64,000 nucleotides of DNA, taken from assembly GCA_963714875.1 (NCBI GenBank), contig CAVQQI010000010.1:248001-312000 (forward strand), read 5' to 3'. Origin of the DNA: JBAOHV01 sp963714875. Lineage in GTDB: Bacteria; Actinomycetota; Acidimicrobiia; Acidimicrobiales; Microtrichaceae. The first letter of the stretch is position 1, and each line of letters begins with the position of its first letter. A program made the translations under genes and the position numbers. Of this stretch, positions 17,181 through 26,132 are shown piece after piece. Below the pieces are notes generated by a model, which saw only the letters and a program-made list of their open reading frames with translations, ran no database searches and was not told the origin of the DNA.

Positions 17181-17851
17181 GACGCCGCCCCGGCAGGGTC
17201 GAGCACCGCTGCGACCCGGTCACGCAGTTCGGTCACCGTCGCGTCGAACGCTGCTGCGGTACCGGACGGCACCGGGTCCGGCAGCGACCAGTGCAACCAC
17301 GCGCGGTCGGCACCGACCTCCTCGTGGGCGCGGTCGCAGACGGTGACGACCAACGGCGCTCGTGTGTCGCTGTCGTCCAACGCTCGCGGTGCGGCGTCGG
17401 GAAGGTCGATCCCTGCTCGTCGGGCCGCCGAGACGGCGCCCGGATGGACCCGCGTCGCAGGGTGCGTGCCGGCGGAGTCCGCTCGCTCGCCGGTGACCTG
17501 TCGCCAGACCGCGGCCGCCAACTGGCTGCGCGCCGAGTTCGCCGAGCACACGAACAGCGCGGGCCCCGCCCGGACCGTGCGGCCCGGCACCACTGCGTCG
17601 AGCGCAGTGCGTCGAAGGCAGATGTAGCGCCGTCGCCGGTCTCCGGTCGACCGGGTGCGCTCGACCAACCCGGCTGCCTCGAGCACGTCCAGGTGGTGGG
17701 CCAGCAGGTTGGACTCGATCCCGACGACACGGCGCAGTTCCAACGGTGCGCGGTCCGAGATCGCCAGCTCGTCGACGATCGCCAGACGCACCGGGTCGCC
17801 CAGGGCAGCGTGGACCGCGGCGCGCTGTTCGATGTCGGTCGAGGTCGGCAC
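17177..17851 (-). CDS. ArsR repressor fused to ArsC-type phosphatase
   Basis: 224 residues with two domains. Residues 1-85 are an ArsR winged helix (HAALGDPVRLAIVDELAI, LLAHHLDVLEAAGLVERT). Residues 97-224 are a low-molecular-weight phosphatase with P-loop CSANSARSQ and RAWLHWSLPDP. It would bind the operator just upstream and may also reduce arsenate. It is the first gene of the three-gene operon and overlaps the aquaporin gene by ATGA. Both domains look complete, and the phosphatase cysteine is kept. Confidence 0.9.
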   Translation of the reverse strand: MPTSTDIEQRAAVHAALGDPVRLAIVDELAISDRAPLELRRVVGIESNLLAHHLDVLEAAGLVERTRSTGDRRRRYICLRRTALDAVVPGRTVRAGPALFVCSANSARSQLAAAVWRQVTGERADSAGTHPATRVHPGAVSAARRAGIDLPDAAPRALDDSDTRAPLVVTVCDRAHEEVGADRAWLHWSLPDPVPSGTAAAFDATVTELRDRVAAVLDPAGAAS

Positions 17852-17863
17852 CCCGCCACGTTC

Positions 17864-17900
17864 TCACTCAGGAAGCAATGAGTCAATATTCGCTGAGTGA
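17864..17900 (-). promoter_or_regulatory. ArsR operator and promoter of the arsenic operon
   Basis: Perfect inverted repeat TCACTCAG (17864-17871) and CTGAGTGA (17893-17900), with an AT-rich centre rare in this sequence. On the minus strand TTGACT inside it could be a -35 with GAACGT 17 bases later as a weak -10, so bound repressor would block the promoter. It sits 13 bases before the GTG start of the ArsR fusion. Confidence 0.75.
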
Positions 17901-17924
17901 ATCTGATCGGGCTCCCGGCGTCCT

Positions 17925-18633
17925 TCAGCGATGCGCCGCGGGACCCAGCTGCCGGTCCACCTGCTCGACCGCAGCTCGGAAGCGTGCGCCGGTGGCAACG
18001 GCCGCCACGGCGACCGCCTCGTCGTAGGTGTCCAGATCTGTCAGCTCGGCCACCGTGGCGGTGACCAGGCCGAGCTGGTCCAGACGTGTCCGTTGGGCCA
18101 GGTGTGTGTGGACCACGCTCATCGGCACGCCCAGCAGCGCCCGGGGGTCCGGTGCTCGCAGGCCGATCACCCAGTACCCGCCGTCGTTCGCCGGCCCCAG
18201 CACGGCGTCCACACCGGGCTCGCACAGGCGGGACAGCACCTCGGTGAGCAGGTCGGGGGTGACCTGCGGGGTGTCCATCCCGATGATCACGGTCGGACCG
18301 CCGAGGTCCTCGAACGCCGCCGCCAGACGCTCGTCGAGGCCGTCGCCGCGCTGGGTGACCACGTCGAAGGTGTCGGGGATCCACCCGGGCCGACGCGCCG
18401 TCGAGCACGATGGCGCGTCGACCGACCACCGTCGCGGCGACGGCATCCAGGGTGTCTCGCAGCGACGCCTCGGCGATCGCCGCCGCCTGTTGCGGGCTGC
18501 ACGGCGGACAGAGCCGGGTCTTCACCCGTCCGGGCACCGGCGCCTTCGCGATGACCGCCAGCGTCGTGTCGCCGGCGGTCGGGTGGCTCGTGCTGGCGCC
18601 CGGGTCGCTCGTGGTCCGGTCGCCGACGGTCAC
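17925..18633 (-). CDS. DUF2064 / TIGR04282 glycosyltransferase-like protein (one frame break)
   Basis: About 235 residues of the CofC/GT-A-like DUF2064 family. The N-terminus holds the nucleotide-binding motif VIAKAPVPGRVKTRLCPP, and the later part has VIIGMDTPQV and GPANDGGYWVIGLR. The frame steps by one extra base at about 18384, within CCCGGG; without it the join reads DGASARWIPDTFDVV. GTG 18633 overlaps the TGA of the upstream methyltransferase gene. The family probably transfers nucleotide-activated sugars or forms activated compounds, and lies in clusters with the neighbours seen here. Confidence 0.8.
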
Positions 18634-19220
18634 GTCGGGCTGGGCCCGGCGATCAGGTGTGCGACGTGTCGTGCGCCGTGCCGGCGCACCGCGCACGACT
18701 CGAATCCCGCGTCCACCGACAGGGACCCGATGGCGTCCGCACCGACCCAGGCCCAGCGGAACCACGGCCCGGGCAGGTCGTCGTCGCCGCACAGGCGCAC
18801 CCGGTCACACACCAGCGCCCGACCCGGAGGGTCCACCTCGACCACCGCGGTCCCCGCCTCGCCGAGCAGTTCCCGCAGGCGCTGCAGCAGTCGTAGCGGA
18901 TCGCCACCGATGCCGATGTTGCCGTCCAACAACAACACGGTCGACCAGCGCCCCTCGCCGGGGAGCGGGTCGAACACCGACCGCTCCAGCACGATCGCCC
19001 CGTGGGCGCTGGCGGTGACCAGCGCCGACGGCGACACGTCGATGCCCAGCGACGGCAGGCCTGCCTCGGCCAACGCCGCTGCGATGCGACCGGGGCCGCA
19101 GCCGATGTCCAGCACCGTCGGCCGCACGCCGGCGAGCATCTCCAGGTCCTCTGCGGTCGCGGGGCCGCCCCAGGTCTCCACCGCCAGTTCGTGGTGGTCC
19201 CCGGTGGACGCCCGCTCCAT
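18630..19220 (-). CDS. SAM-dependent methyltransferase
   Basis: 196 residues. A class I methyltransferase with motif I VLDIGCGPGRIAAALAEAG near residue 38, followed by GIDVSPSALVTA and VLLLDGNIGIGGDP. It starts at ATG 19220 just after the stop of the upstream gene (19226); a GTG at 19229 would overlap that stop. It is coupled to the DUF2064 gene downstream. The substrate is unknown; the cluster suggests a lipid or glycan precursor. Confidence 0.85.
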   Translation of the reverse strand: MERASTGDHHELAVETWGGPATAEDLEMLAGVRPTVLDIGCGPGRIAAALAEAGLPSLGIDVSPSALVTASAHGAIVLERSVFDPLPGEGRWSTVLLLDGNIGIGGDPLRLLQRLRELLGEAGTAVVEVDPPGRALVCDRVRLCGDDDLPGPWFRWAWVGADAIGSLSVDAGFESCAVRRHGARHVAHLIAGPSPT

Positions 19221-19225
19221 GACGA

Positions 19226-19708
19226 TCACGTCGCTGGGTCCTCGATGTCGGGCCGGCGGTCCGGCGTACCGGTCCGCTCGCGCCACGTCGTCACCGCGCC
19301 GGCGACCAGCGAGCCCACCAGCAGCAGCGCGACGATCACGGCCAGGTTCCGGGCCACCGGGAGCGGCAGGATGCTGGGGTTGTCCGCTCGGGCGCCCCAC
19401 CGCCGCGCGATCGGCCACACCGTCAACGTCACCACCGCAGCGATCACGACCGCGGTGCGCACCGGCACCCGCCATGCCAGCGGCACCAGTCGTGTCAGCA
19501 TCCATCCTCCACCCAGCACCAGCGGTAGCACGACCAGATCGTGCACCAACGCGGCCCCCAACAGCCACTGGAACCAGGAGCGGACCTCATCGGGCCGGAG
19601 CTCGTCGACCGCGCCGACGACCGCCACGACCATGACGACCCACCCGACGAGCACGATCGCCCAGCCCCACGGCCCGATCCGGAGGTCCGAGGTCTCGTCG
19701 TCGCTCAT
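19226..19708 (-). CDS. membrane protein of molybdo-oxidoreductase cluster
   Basis: 160 residues with three or four membrane helices (GWAIVLVGWVVMVVAVVGAV; LVHDLVVLPLVLGGGWML; AVVIAAVVTLTVW; LAVIVALLLVGSLVAGAV). No known domain is recognised. It overlaps the oxidoreductase gene by ATGA (19705-19708), so it is probably translated with it. Confidence 0.75.
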   Translation of the reverse strand: MSDDETSDLRIGPWGWAIVLVGWVVMVVAVVGAVDELRPDEVRSWFQWLLGAALVHDLVVLPLVLGGGWMLTRLVPLAWRVPVRTAVVIAAVVTLTVWPIARRWGARADNPSILPLPVARNLAVIVALLLVGSLVAGAVTTWRERTGTPDRRPDIEDPAT

Positions 19709-20883
19709 CTGGCCGCCACCTCGATGACCCACTTGGTCTGCATGACCCCTGGACGGTTCGGCGCGATGAGGCGGAGCGGTGCGCCGTGGTCGGGGTTGAG
19801 GGACTCGCCGTTGACGCGCAGTGCCAGCAGACACCGAGGGTCCCGCACCGCCGACGTGCTCACGTCCGACTCGCGGTACCCGCCACGCGTCTGCGCCGAG
19901 CGCACCGTCGTGTCGACGGCGCCGACACCTGCCCGCTCGAGCAGGTCGATGAGCGGGATGCCGGTCCACACCGCGTCGGCGCTCCATCCTTCGACGCAGG
20001 CGATCGGCAGCGTCTCGGTGCGTTGGGGCATCGCTCGCAGCTCCGCGATCGACCATTCGGCCAGCGTCTCGCCGCGTCGGGTCACCCGGAGCCGGTAGGT
20101 GGGATCGTCGCCGAGCGACTCCGTGCCAGCGGCGTCGGCGGTCCGGTTGACCGGCAGACCCTGGGGGCCGATGTCGGGTCGCCGAGGGGCGAGCAGGGTC
20201 AGGCGACGCAGGAACGGAACGGTCTGACCTGCGGTGGTGAGCGTCACCAGGGCAGCAGCACCACCCACCGCGGCGAACAGGCCCCGTCGGGTCAGCTCTC
20301 CCGGCACGGGCGCCACAGCGTCGGACCCAGGTTCCCGTCGGGCCAGCGCCCTGCGCACCACGGGAACCTTGAACACCAGGTGGATCATCGTCGCACCCAG
20401 CACCAGCCACGCCGCCCAGAAGTGCCCGGTGGGGAAGAAGAACTGGAACGGGTACCACCGGGCGATGTTCGCCGCCCCGGTCGCCAACAGGAACAGCGAG
20501 CTGCCCACCAGCGCCAGCACGGCCAGGCGCTCCATGGCATGCACCGGGCCCCGCACCGCCGGCCGGGCCAGCAGCTGCGGTGAGACCGAGTACAGCTTCG
20601 CGAGCAGCAGCGGCACCGTGGCCAGACCTGTGGCGACGTGCAGACCCTGGGTGACCCGGTACAGCCCGACGGGACCGATCGGCAGCACCAACCAGGACGG
20701 CGGGTGCTGCTGCAGGTGTGACCACACCCCGGTCAGGAAGCACGTCAGGAACGCCACACCCAACGCGATGCCGAGCAGCGACGCGGTGCGCTCGTCGTGG
20801 ACCTCTCGTCGTGCTGCTGCGGCTCGGGCGGACTCGACGCGGTCGGGCAGACTCGCTCGCTCGGCGCGCGGTGGTGTCGCCAT
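19705..20883 (-). CDS. membrane-anchored molybdopterin-dependent oxidoreductase
   Basis: 392 residues. The first 170 residues carry four or more hydrophobic helices with scattered histidines, cytochrome b-like. A second hydrophobic segment follows RRGLFAAVGGAAALVTL. The C-terminal third is a sulfite-oxidase-type molybdopterin domain: LPIACVEGWSADAVWTGIPL contains the molybdenum-ligand cysteine, and GAPLRLIAPNRPGVMQTKWV follows. It therefore joins an electron-transfer membrane module to a molybdoenzyme. The substrate is unknown. The ATG start is backed by TACGTT six bases before it. It heads a four-gene operon. Confidence 0.8.
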   Translation of the reverse strand: MATPPRAERASLPDRVESARAAAARREVHDERTASLLGIALGVAFLTCFLTGVWSHLQQHPPSWLVLPIGPVGLYRVTQGLHVATGLATVPLLLAKLYSVSPQLLARPAVRGPVHAMERLAVLALVGSSLFLLATGAANIARWYPFQFFFPTGHFWAAWLVLGATMIHLVFKVPVVRRALARREPGSDAVAPVPGELTRRGLFAAVGGAAALVTLTTAGQTVPFLRRLTLLAPRRPDIGPQGLPVNRTADAAGTESLGDDPTYRLRVTRRGETLAEWSIAELRAMPQRTETLPIACVEGWSADAVWTGIPLIDLLERAGVGAVDTTVRSAQTRGGYRESDVSTSAVRDPRCLLALRVNGESLNPDHGAPLRLIAPNRPGVMQTKWVIEVAAR

Positions 20884-20889
20884 TGGTCG

Positions 20890-20895
20890 AACGTA
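20890..20895 (-). promoter_or_regulatory. -10 element, leaderless promoter of molybdo-oxidoreductase operon
   Basis: TACGTT, six bases (CGACCA), then ATG 20883; it diverges from the promoter at 20983. Confidence 0.6.
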
Positions 20896-20982
20896 CCCAC
20901 TCGGCGTGGGTCCCAGCAGCGTCGTGGGCTTACCGATCGCGAAACTCCGTCCGGTTCGATGAGCGGGGCCCGGGTGCGCCCG

Positions 20983-20988
20983 TACGAT
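20983..20988 (+). promoter_or_regulatory. -10 element, leaderless promoter of two-component system
   Basis: TACGAT, six bases (GTGGCC), then ATG 20995. Confidence 0.6.
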
Positions 20989-20994
20989 GTGGCC

Positions 20995-21705
20995 ATGGTG
21001 GGAACTCCCTCTGGATCGCTGGCGGAGCGTGGGCGGATCCTGGTGATCGAGGACGACCCCATGCTGGCCGAGGTGGTCGAGCGCTACCTCGAACGCGAGG
21101 GGTTCGCCGTGGAGACCCGCGCCGACGGTGAGGCGGGCCTCGATCGGGCGATCGAGTGGGAGCCGGATCTGGTGGTGCTCGACGTCATGCTCCCCGGCAT
21201 CGACGGCTTCGAGGTGTGCCGTCGACTACGTCGCTCGACCCCGACCCCCGTGGTGATGCTCACCGCGCGGGCGGAGGAGGACGACCGTGTGCTGGGACTC
21301 GAGCTGGGCGCGGACGACTACGTCACCAAGCCGTTCTCCCCGCGCGAGTTGACCGCACGCATCGCTGCGGTGCTCCGCCGGTCCGCTGGCGCCGTGGTGC
21401 CGAACGCCGGCGGACCGCTGCGAGCGGGTTCGATCGAGGTCGACCCGGTGGCGCACGAGACCCGACTCGCCGATGAGCCGGTCCACCTGACCTCGAAGGA
21501 GTACGACCTGTTGGTGCATCTCATGTCGAACCCCCGACGTGCCTTCGATCGGGGGGAACTGCTCGAGTCGGTGTGGGGGTGGAGCTACGGCGACGCGGCG
21601 ACGGTCACCGTGCACGTCCGCCGTCTCCGCTCCAAGATCGAGGCGGACCCCTCCCGACCCGTGCACCTGGTCACGGTCGCCGGTGGGTACCGGTTCGACC
21701 CATGA
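20995..21705 (+). CDS. OmpR/PhoB-family response regulator
   Basis: 236 residues. The receiver domain has the acidic pair in VIEDDPMLAE, the phosphoacceptor aspartate in LVVLDVMLPGIDG, the threonine in VVMLTAR and the lysine in DDYVTKPFSP. The C-terminal winged helix includes LTSKEYDLLVHLM and VTVHVRRLRSKIE. It binds DNA once phosphorylated by the kinase encoded next to it (ATGA overlap). The divergent position suggests it may control the molybdo-oxidoreductase operon. Confidence 0.95.
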   Translation: MVGTPSGSLAERGRILVIEDDPMLAEVVERYLEREGFAVETRADGEAGLDRAIEWEPDLVVLDVMLPGIDGFEVCRRLRRSTPTPVVMLTARAEEDDRVLGLELGADDYVTKPFSPRELTARIAAVLRRSAGAVVPNAGGPLRAGSIEVDPVAHETRLADEPVHLTSKEYDLLVHLMSNPRRAFDRGELLESVWGWSYGDAATVTVHVRRLRSKIEADPSRPVHLVTVAGGYRFDP

Positions 21706-22880
21706 CCATGTTCGCCCCCATCGCCCCCGTCCCGGCGGTCCTGCTCGCCTGGGACCCGCCGGCAGAGCTCACGCTGGTCGCGCTGACGGCGCTGGGTGCG
21801 TTGCCGGTGGTGGCGTTGGGGTCGTGGCTGACCCGCCGGCGCGGGAGCGCGCCGGCGCACCGACAGGTGCTGGTCGTCGCGCTCGCCCCGCTCGTCGCGA
21901 CATGGGTCGGCGCGGTGCTCGCTGCCCGCGCGATGTTCATCGCGCCGCACGACCTGACGGCGTTCGGCATCATCGCCGCGACCGCCGCGGTGGTCGGGGT
22001 GCTGGCGGCCTGGCGACTCGCCCGCCGGATCCGGCTGGATGCCGACGCGCTGGGAGAGCTGTCGCGGTCCATCGCCGACGGGAACGTCCCCGAAGCGGGG
22101 CTCGCATCCTCGGTCAGCGAGTTGGGGCGCGTGGGGGACCAGCTCGCCACCATGTCACGCCAGCTCGGCGAGGCCCACGAGCGTGAGCTGGCCCTGGAAC
22201 GGTCCCGCCGGGAGCTGGTGGCGTGGGTGTCCCACGATCTGCGAAGCCCGCTGGCCAGCATCCGAGCCACCGCCGAAGCGCTCGAGGACGGCGTGGTGGA
22301 CGACCCCGAGGACGTCCGGCGCTACCTCCACTCCATCGGCACCGAGACCGATCGCGTGACCCTGCTCGTCGACGACCTGTTCGAGCTGAGTCGCATCTCG
22401 GCGGGCTCGATCGACCTCTCCCCGCAACCGGTCGGGGTGGCCGAGCTCATCTCCTCGGTGATCGACGGCATCCGGCCCTCGGCGCGCATCCGCGGTGTGG
22501 ACCTCAGCGCCGACCCGGGCGACCATCCGCCCCTCTCCGCGTCGCCCGCCGAGGCCACCAGGGTGTTGCGCAACCTCGTCGACAACGCGGTGCGCCACAC
22601 ACCCCGGGGCGGCACCGTGGTGGTGTCGGTCGTCGCCGAGGGCGCCGAGGCGGTCGTGTCGGTGGTCGACGAGTGTGGCGGCATCCCCGCGGATGATCTG
22701 GATCGTGTCTTCGACGTCGCGTTCCGCGGGGACGCAGCGCGTGGCCGCGACGCCGGCGGCGGCGGGCTCGGCCTGGCCATCGCCAAGGGTCTGGTCGAGG
22801 CACAACAGGGTTCGATCGCGGTGTCGAACCATCCGGGTGGCTGCTGCTTCAGCGTCCGTTTCCCCTGGGCGGTCCCATGA
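21702..22880 (+). CDS. sensor histidine kinase
   Basis: 392 residues from the ATG overlapping the regulator stop. Three hydrophobic segments lie in the first 110 residues, then a HAMP-like linker, a HisKA domain with phospho-histidine in LVAWVSHDLRSPLASI, and a HATPase domain with N box LRNLVDNAVRHTPRGG and G box GGGLGLAIAKGLVEA. There is no separate extracellular sensor domain, so the membrane region itself may sense the signal. Confidence 0.93.
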   Translation: MTMFAPIAPVPAVLLAWDPPAELTLVALTALGALPVVALGSWLTRRRGSAPAHRQVLVVALAPLVATWVGAVLAARAMFIAPHDLTAFGIIAATAAVVGVLAAWRLARRIRLDADALGELSRSIADGNVPEAGLASSVSELGRVGDQLATMSRQLGEAHERELALERSRRELVAWVSHDLRSPLASIRATAEALEDGVVDDPEDVRRYLHSIGTETDRVTLLVDDLFELSRISAGSIDLSPQPVGVAELISSVIDGIRPSARIRGVDLSADPGDHPPLSASPAEATRVLRNLVDNAVRHTPRGGTVVVSVVAEGAEAVVSVVDECGGIPADDLDRVFDVAFRGDAARGRDAGGGGLGLAIAKGLVEAQQGSIAVSNHPGGCCFSVRFPWAVP

Positions 22881-22912
22881 TGGGTGCCATGGCTGCGCGA
22901 TCGGCCCGGCGT

Positions 22913-23590
22913 TCAGCTCGTGGAGTCCGCGGCCAGCAGCCTCGACATGTCGGTCACGGCCCGGAAGGTGCCGCGAACGGTGCCGGTGACCTTGGAGCGC
23001 CCGATCCGCGGGCGGTAGGTGATCGGCACCTCCTCGATGCGCCACCCCTGTCGCTGTGCCCGCAGCACCATCTCCAGCGGCCACCCCGATCGACGGTCCA
23101 GGAGGCCCAGGCCCAGCAGCGCGTCGCGTCGAGCGGCACGCATCGGACCCAGATCGGTGACCCGGACGCCGCTGCGGCGCCGGATCTCGGCCGCGAGCAC
23201 GCGGTTGGCCAGGCGGGCGTGCCAGGGCCACGCGCCCGGTCGGGCGTGGCGGGCACCCATCACCAGATCAGCGGTGCCCGAGATGACCGGACCGGCAACC
23301 GACGGCAGCTCGGCGGGGTCGAAGCTGGCATCCGCGTCCATGAAGCACACGACCTCGGCGCTGGCCGCGCCGAGCCCTGCCCAGCACGCAGCACCGAACC
23401 CCTGCTGTGCTTCGGTGACAACGAGCGCGCCCAGCTCCGCTGCGACCTCGGCGGTGCGGTCGGTCGATCCGTTGTCCACGACGATCGCCCGGTAGCCGTC
23501 GGGGAGTCGGCCGAGCACCCACGGCAGAGCACCCTCCTCGTCGAGCGCTGGCAGGATCACGTCGGGCACGAGCGCCATGATGTCAGTCAT
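22913..23590 (-). CDS. family 2 glycosyltransferase
   Basis: 225 residues. A GT-A fold is shown by ILPALDEEGALPWVL, VVDNGSTDRTAEVA and the metal-binding DXD in CFMDADASFDP. There is no C-terminal membrane helix. GT2 enzymes of this size act on polyprenyl-phosphate or other envelope glycan precursors. It converges with the kinase gene and diverges from the epimerase gene 11 bases away, within a set of genes that look functionally linked. Confidence 0.88.
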   Translation of the reverse strand: MTDIMALVPDVILPALDEEGALPWVLGRLPDGYRAIVVDNGSTDRTAEVAAELGALVVTEAQQGFGAACWAGLGAASAEVVCFMDADASFDPAELPSVAGPVISGTADLVMGARHARPGAWPWHARLANRVLAAEIRRRSGVRVTDLGPMRAARRDALLGLGLLDRRSGWPLEMVLRAQRQGWRIEEVPITYRPRIGRSKVTGTVRGTFRAVTDMSRLLAADSTS

Positions 23591-23601
23591 GGGGGACTGC
23601 G

Positions 23602-24684
23602 GTGAGCAGGGTCGTCGTGACCGGTGGTGCGGGGTTCATCGGTTCGCATCTCGTGGACCTCTTGTGCCGCGGTGGCCACGAGGTGGTGGTGGTCGACAGC
23701 CTGGACCCTGCGGCGCATGACGGCCCACCCGACTGGCTCAACCCGGCGGCCAGCTACCTGACCCGGGACGTGCGTGACCCGGAGCTGTGGCAGTCGGTCC
23801 TCGTGGGCGCGGACGCGGTCTCGCACCAGGCGGCCAAGGTGGGGCTGGGGGTGGATCTGTCCGACATCCGGGGCTACGTCGACGCCAACGACGTGGGCAC
23901 CGCCACGATGCTGTGGGCGATGCACGAGGTGGGGTGGTCCGGCCGGCTCGTCGTGGCGTCGAGCATGGTCGTCTACGGCGAGGGCCGCTACGTGTGCGGT
24001 GACCACGGCGTCGTCGCCCCGGCGCCTCGGAGGGTCTCGGACCTGGACGCAGGTCGGTTCGAACCCGGGTGCCCCGTGTGCGGTCGGGCGCTGACCGCCG
24101 GGCTGGTGCCCGAGGATGCGCCGGTCGATCCGCGCAACGTCTACGCCGCGACCAAGCTGCACCAGGAGCATCTGTGCCGGGCCTTCGCCCGTGAGCACGA
24201 GGTGGCGGTCTGCGCCCTGCGGTACCACAACGTCTACGGACCCCGGATGCCCCGCGACACCCCGTATGCGGGCGTTGCGTCCATCTTCCGCAGTCAGCTC
24301 GCCGCGGGTGCAGCGCCCCGGGTCTTCGAGGACGGCGGGCAGCTGCGTGACTTCGTGCACGTCACCGACGTGGCCCGCGCCAACGAGCTGGCCCTGCTGG
24401 GCTCACCCGACGTGGACGGCGCGCAGGAGTTCGACGGGGCGTTGAACGTGGCCTCGGGCAGCCCCACCTCGTTGCTGGAGATGGCCGAGGTGCTGGCCGC
24501 GGCCGACGGTCGCGGTCTGCGACCGGAGGTGACCGGTGGGTACCGCATCGGCGACGTGCGCCATGTGATGGGTGACACCAGCGCTGCTGCTGCCCACCTG
24601 GGCTTCCGCGCCGCTGTCGCGCCGGCCGACGGTCTGGTCTCGTTCGCAGCCGATCCCCTGCGGCGACCGCCGCGATCGACATGA
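23602..24684 (+). CDS. NAD-dependent sugar epimerase/dehydratase
   Basis: 360 residues, extended short-chain dehydrogenase. The NAD motif is GGAGFIGSHLVDLL at the N-terminus and the catalytic YxxxK lies in NVYAATKLHQEHL. An insertion at about residues 130-165 has four cysteines (VCGDHG then GCPVCGR), which resembles a small zinc site and is not part of the usual fold. It overlaps the next gene by ATGA. It probably makes a nucleotide sugar for the transferases beside it. Confidence 0.88.
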   Translation: MSRVVVTGGAGFIGSHLVDLLCRGGHEVVVVDSLDPAAHDGPPDWLNPAASYLTRDVRDPELWQSVLVGADAVSHQAAKVGLGVDLSDIRGYVDANDVGTATMLWAMHEVGWSGRLVVASSMVVYGEGRYVCGDHGVVAPAPRRVSDLDAGRFEPGCPVCGRALTAGLVPEDAPVDPRNVYAATKLHQEHLCRAFAREHEVAVCALRYHNVYGPRMPRDTPYAGVASIFRSQLAAGAAPRVFEDGGQLRDFVHVTDVARANELALLGSPDVDGAQEFDGALNVASGSPTSLLEMAEVLAAADGRGLRPEVTGGYRIGDVRHVMGDTSAAAAHLGFRAAVAPADGLVSFAADPLRRPPRST

Positions 24685-26057
24685 CTGACGTGCGCGACGA
24701 CGACACACCCGCGGCGTCCTCGGCGCAGGGAGGTGGGGGGACCTCCCCGAGCGGGTCGGCGGACCTGCCCGAGAACGGGCCGGCGGGGTACGTCGCTGTC
24801 GCCGTGGTGGCCGCATCGTTCGCCGCGGTGTTGTTGTGGGGCCAGTCGCTCAACCGCCAGGGCGTGCAGATCTTCCTCCAGGCACCCCCGTTCGTGGGGC
24901 AGTGGCGGGTGCTGTGGACACCCGCACTGTGGTGGGCGGTCGCTCTGGCAGCGGTGCTCGTCGGGTGGTGGGTGCCGATCGTGGAGCGCCTGCGATGGCG
25001 GTGGGTGCTGCTCGGGTCGTTCAGCTGGGCAGGGCTGTGGCCGGCGCTGCTGCAGTGGTCAGAGGGCTGGGACTCGCTCTACACGGTGCTCGGCAACCGC
25101 CGGGCCTACCTGCCGACCGCCCAGGGGATCGAGTCCCCGGCGGAGTTCCTGCGCACCTTCGTCGACCGGCTCCCCGGCTATCCCACCCACGTCAAGGGCC
25201 ACCCACCCGGCGCCACCCTCGCCCACTGGTTCGTGGACCTGGTCGGCGGCGGTCGGAGCGACGTCCTGACCGCCACGTTCCTGGTCATCGCCGCGCTGGC
25301 AGCGCCGGCCTCGTTGGTGGCGCTGGACCGCATCGCGGGTCGCGCCGCAGCCCGCCGTGCGGCGGCGTTCGCCGGGTTGGCGCCGGCAGCGATGTGGATC
25401 GCGTCGTCGCCCGACGCGATGTTCATGGGTGTCGCAGCCGGTGCGGTGGCGTTCGCCGCGGTGGCCATCACCAGTGCGGACCGCAGGGTCGTGCACCTCG
25501 CAGCGGCCGCTGCGGGGCTGCTGGCCGGGCTGTCGCTGTCGTTCTCCTACGGGGCGATGCTCCTGCTGGGTCCCCTGTGGGCGCTCGCGGTGCTCGCGCT
25601 GCAGCGGCGCAACTGGCAACCCCTCGTGACCGCGGCAGCGGGTTTCGCCGTGCTGCCGGTGGTGTTCATGGCCGCAGGGTTCAACTGGTTCGCCGGCCTG
25701 GAGGCGACCCGGGTCGCGTACCTGGCCGGCGTCGCCCCGGAACGCCCCGACCGGTACTTCATCGTGTCCAACCTGGTCGTGCTGGCAGTCGCCGTCGGCC
25801 CGGCGACCGTCGCTGCGCTGGTGTGGCTGCGAGACCGGTCGGCGTGGTGGTTGGTCGGCGGAGCGCTCGCCGGGGTGGTGGCCGCCGATCTGTCCACCAT
25901 GTCCAAGGGCGAGGTCGAACGGATCTGGCTGCCCGCGGTGCCGTTCCTGCTGCTGGCCACCACCGCGATCCGAGGGCGCACTGCTCGGCGGGCCTGGCTG
26001 GCGGCGCAGTTGGGGCTCGGGCTGCTGCTGACAGCGGTGCTCGACTCACCCTGGTGA
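24681..26057 (+). CDS. polytopic membrane protein, possible GT-C glycosyltransferase
   Basis: 458 residues with about ten membrane helices and a soluble loop after the third (PTAQGIESPAEFLRTFVDRL, YPTHVKGHPPGATLAHW). The acidic/histidine loop (HVKGHPPG) between early helices recalls GT-C glycosyltransferases that use lipid-linked sugars, but no family can be named with confidence. It is translationally coupled to the epimerase gene and ends just before the ClC gene. Confidence 0.7.
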   Translation: MTDVRDDDTPAASSAQGGGGTSPSGSADLPENGPAGYVAVAVVAASFAAVLLWGQSLNRQGVQIFLQAPPFVGQWRVLWTPALWWAVALAAVLVGWWVPIVERLRWRWVLLGSFSWAGLWPALLQWSEGWDSLYTVLGNRRAYLPTAQGIESPAEFLRTFVDRLPGYPTHVKGHPPGATLAHWFVDLVGGGRSDVLTATFLVIAALAAPASLVALDRIAGRAAARRAAAFAGLAPAAMWIASSPDAMFMGVAAGAVAFAAVAITSADRRVVHLAAAAAGLLAGLSLSFSYGAMLLLGPLWALAVLALQRRNWQPLVTAAAGFAVLPVVFMAAGFNWFAGLEATRVAYLAGVAPERPDRYFIVSNLVVLAVAVGPATVAALVWLRDRSAWWLVGGALAGVVAADLSTMSKGEVERIWLPAVPFLLLATTAIRGRTARRAWLAAQLGLGLLLTAVLDSPW

Positions 26058-26119
26058 CCTGCCGCGGCGCTGCGGGACCTGCCCCGGACCGCCGGTGTGC
26101 GATCAGGTGACATTGTCGC

Positions 26120-26125
26120 GATACT
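26120..26125 (+). promoter_or_regulatory. possible -10 of ClC channel gene
   Basis: GATACT, seven bases (CGAAGCA), then ATG 26133; a weaker match to the leaderless pattern. Confidence 0.4.
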
Positions 26126-26132
26126 CGAAGCA

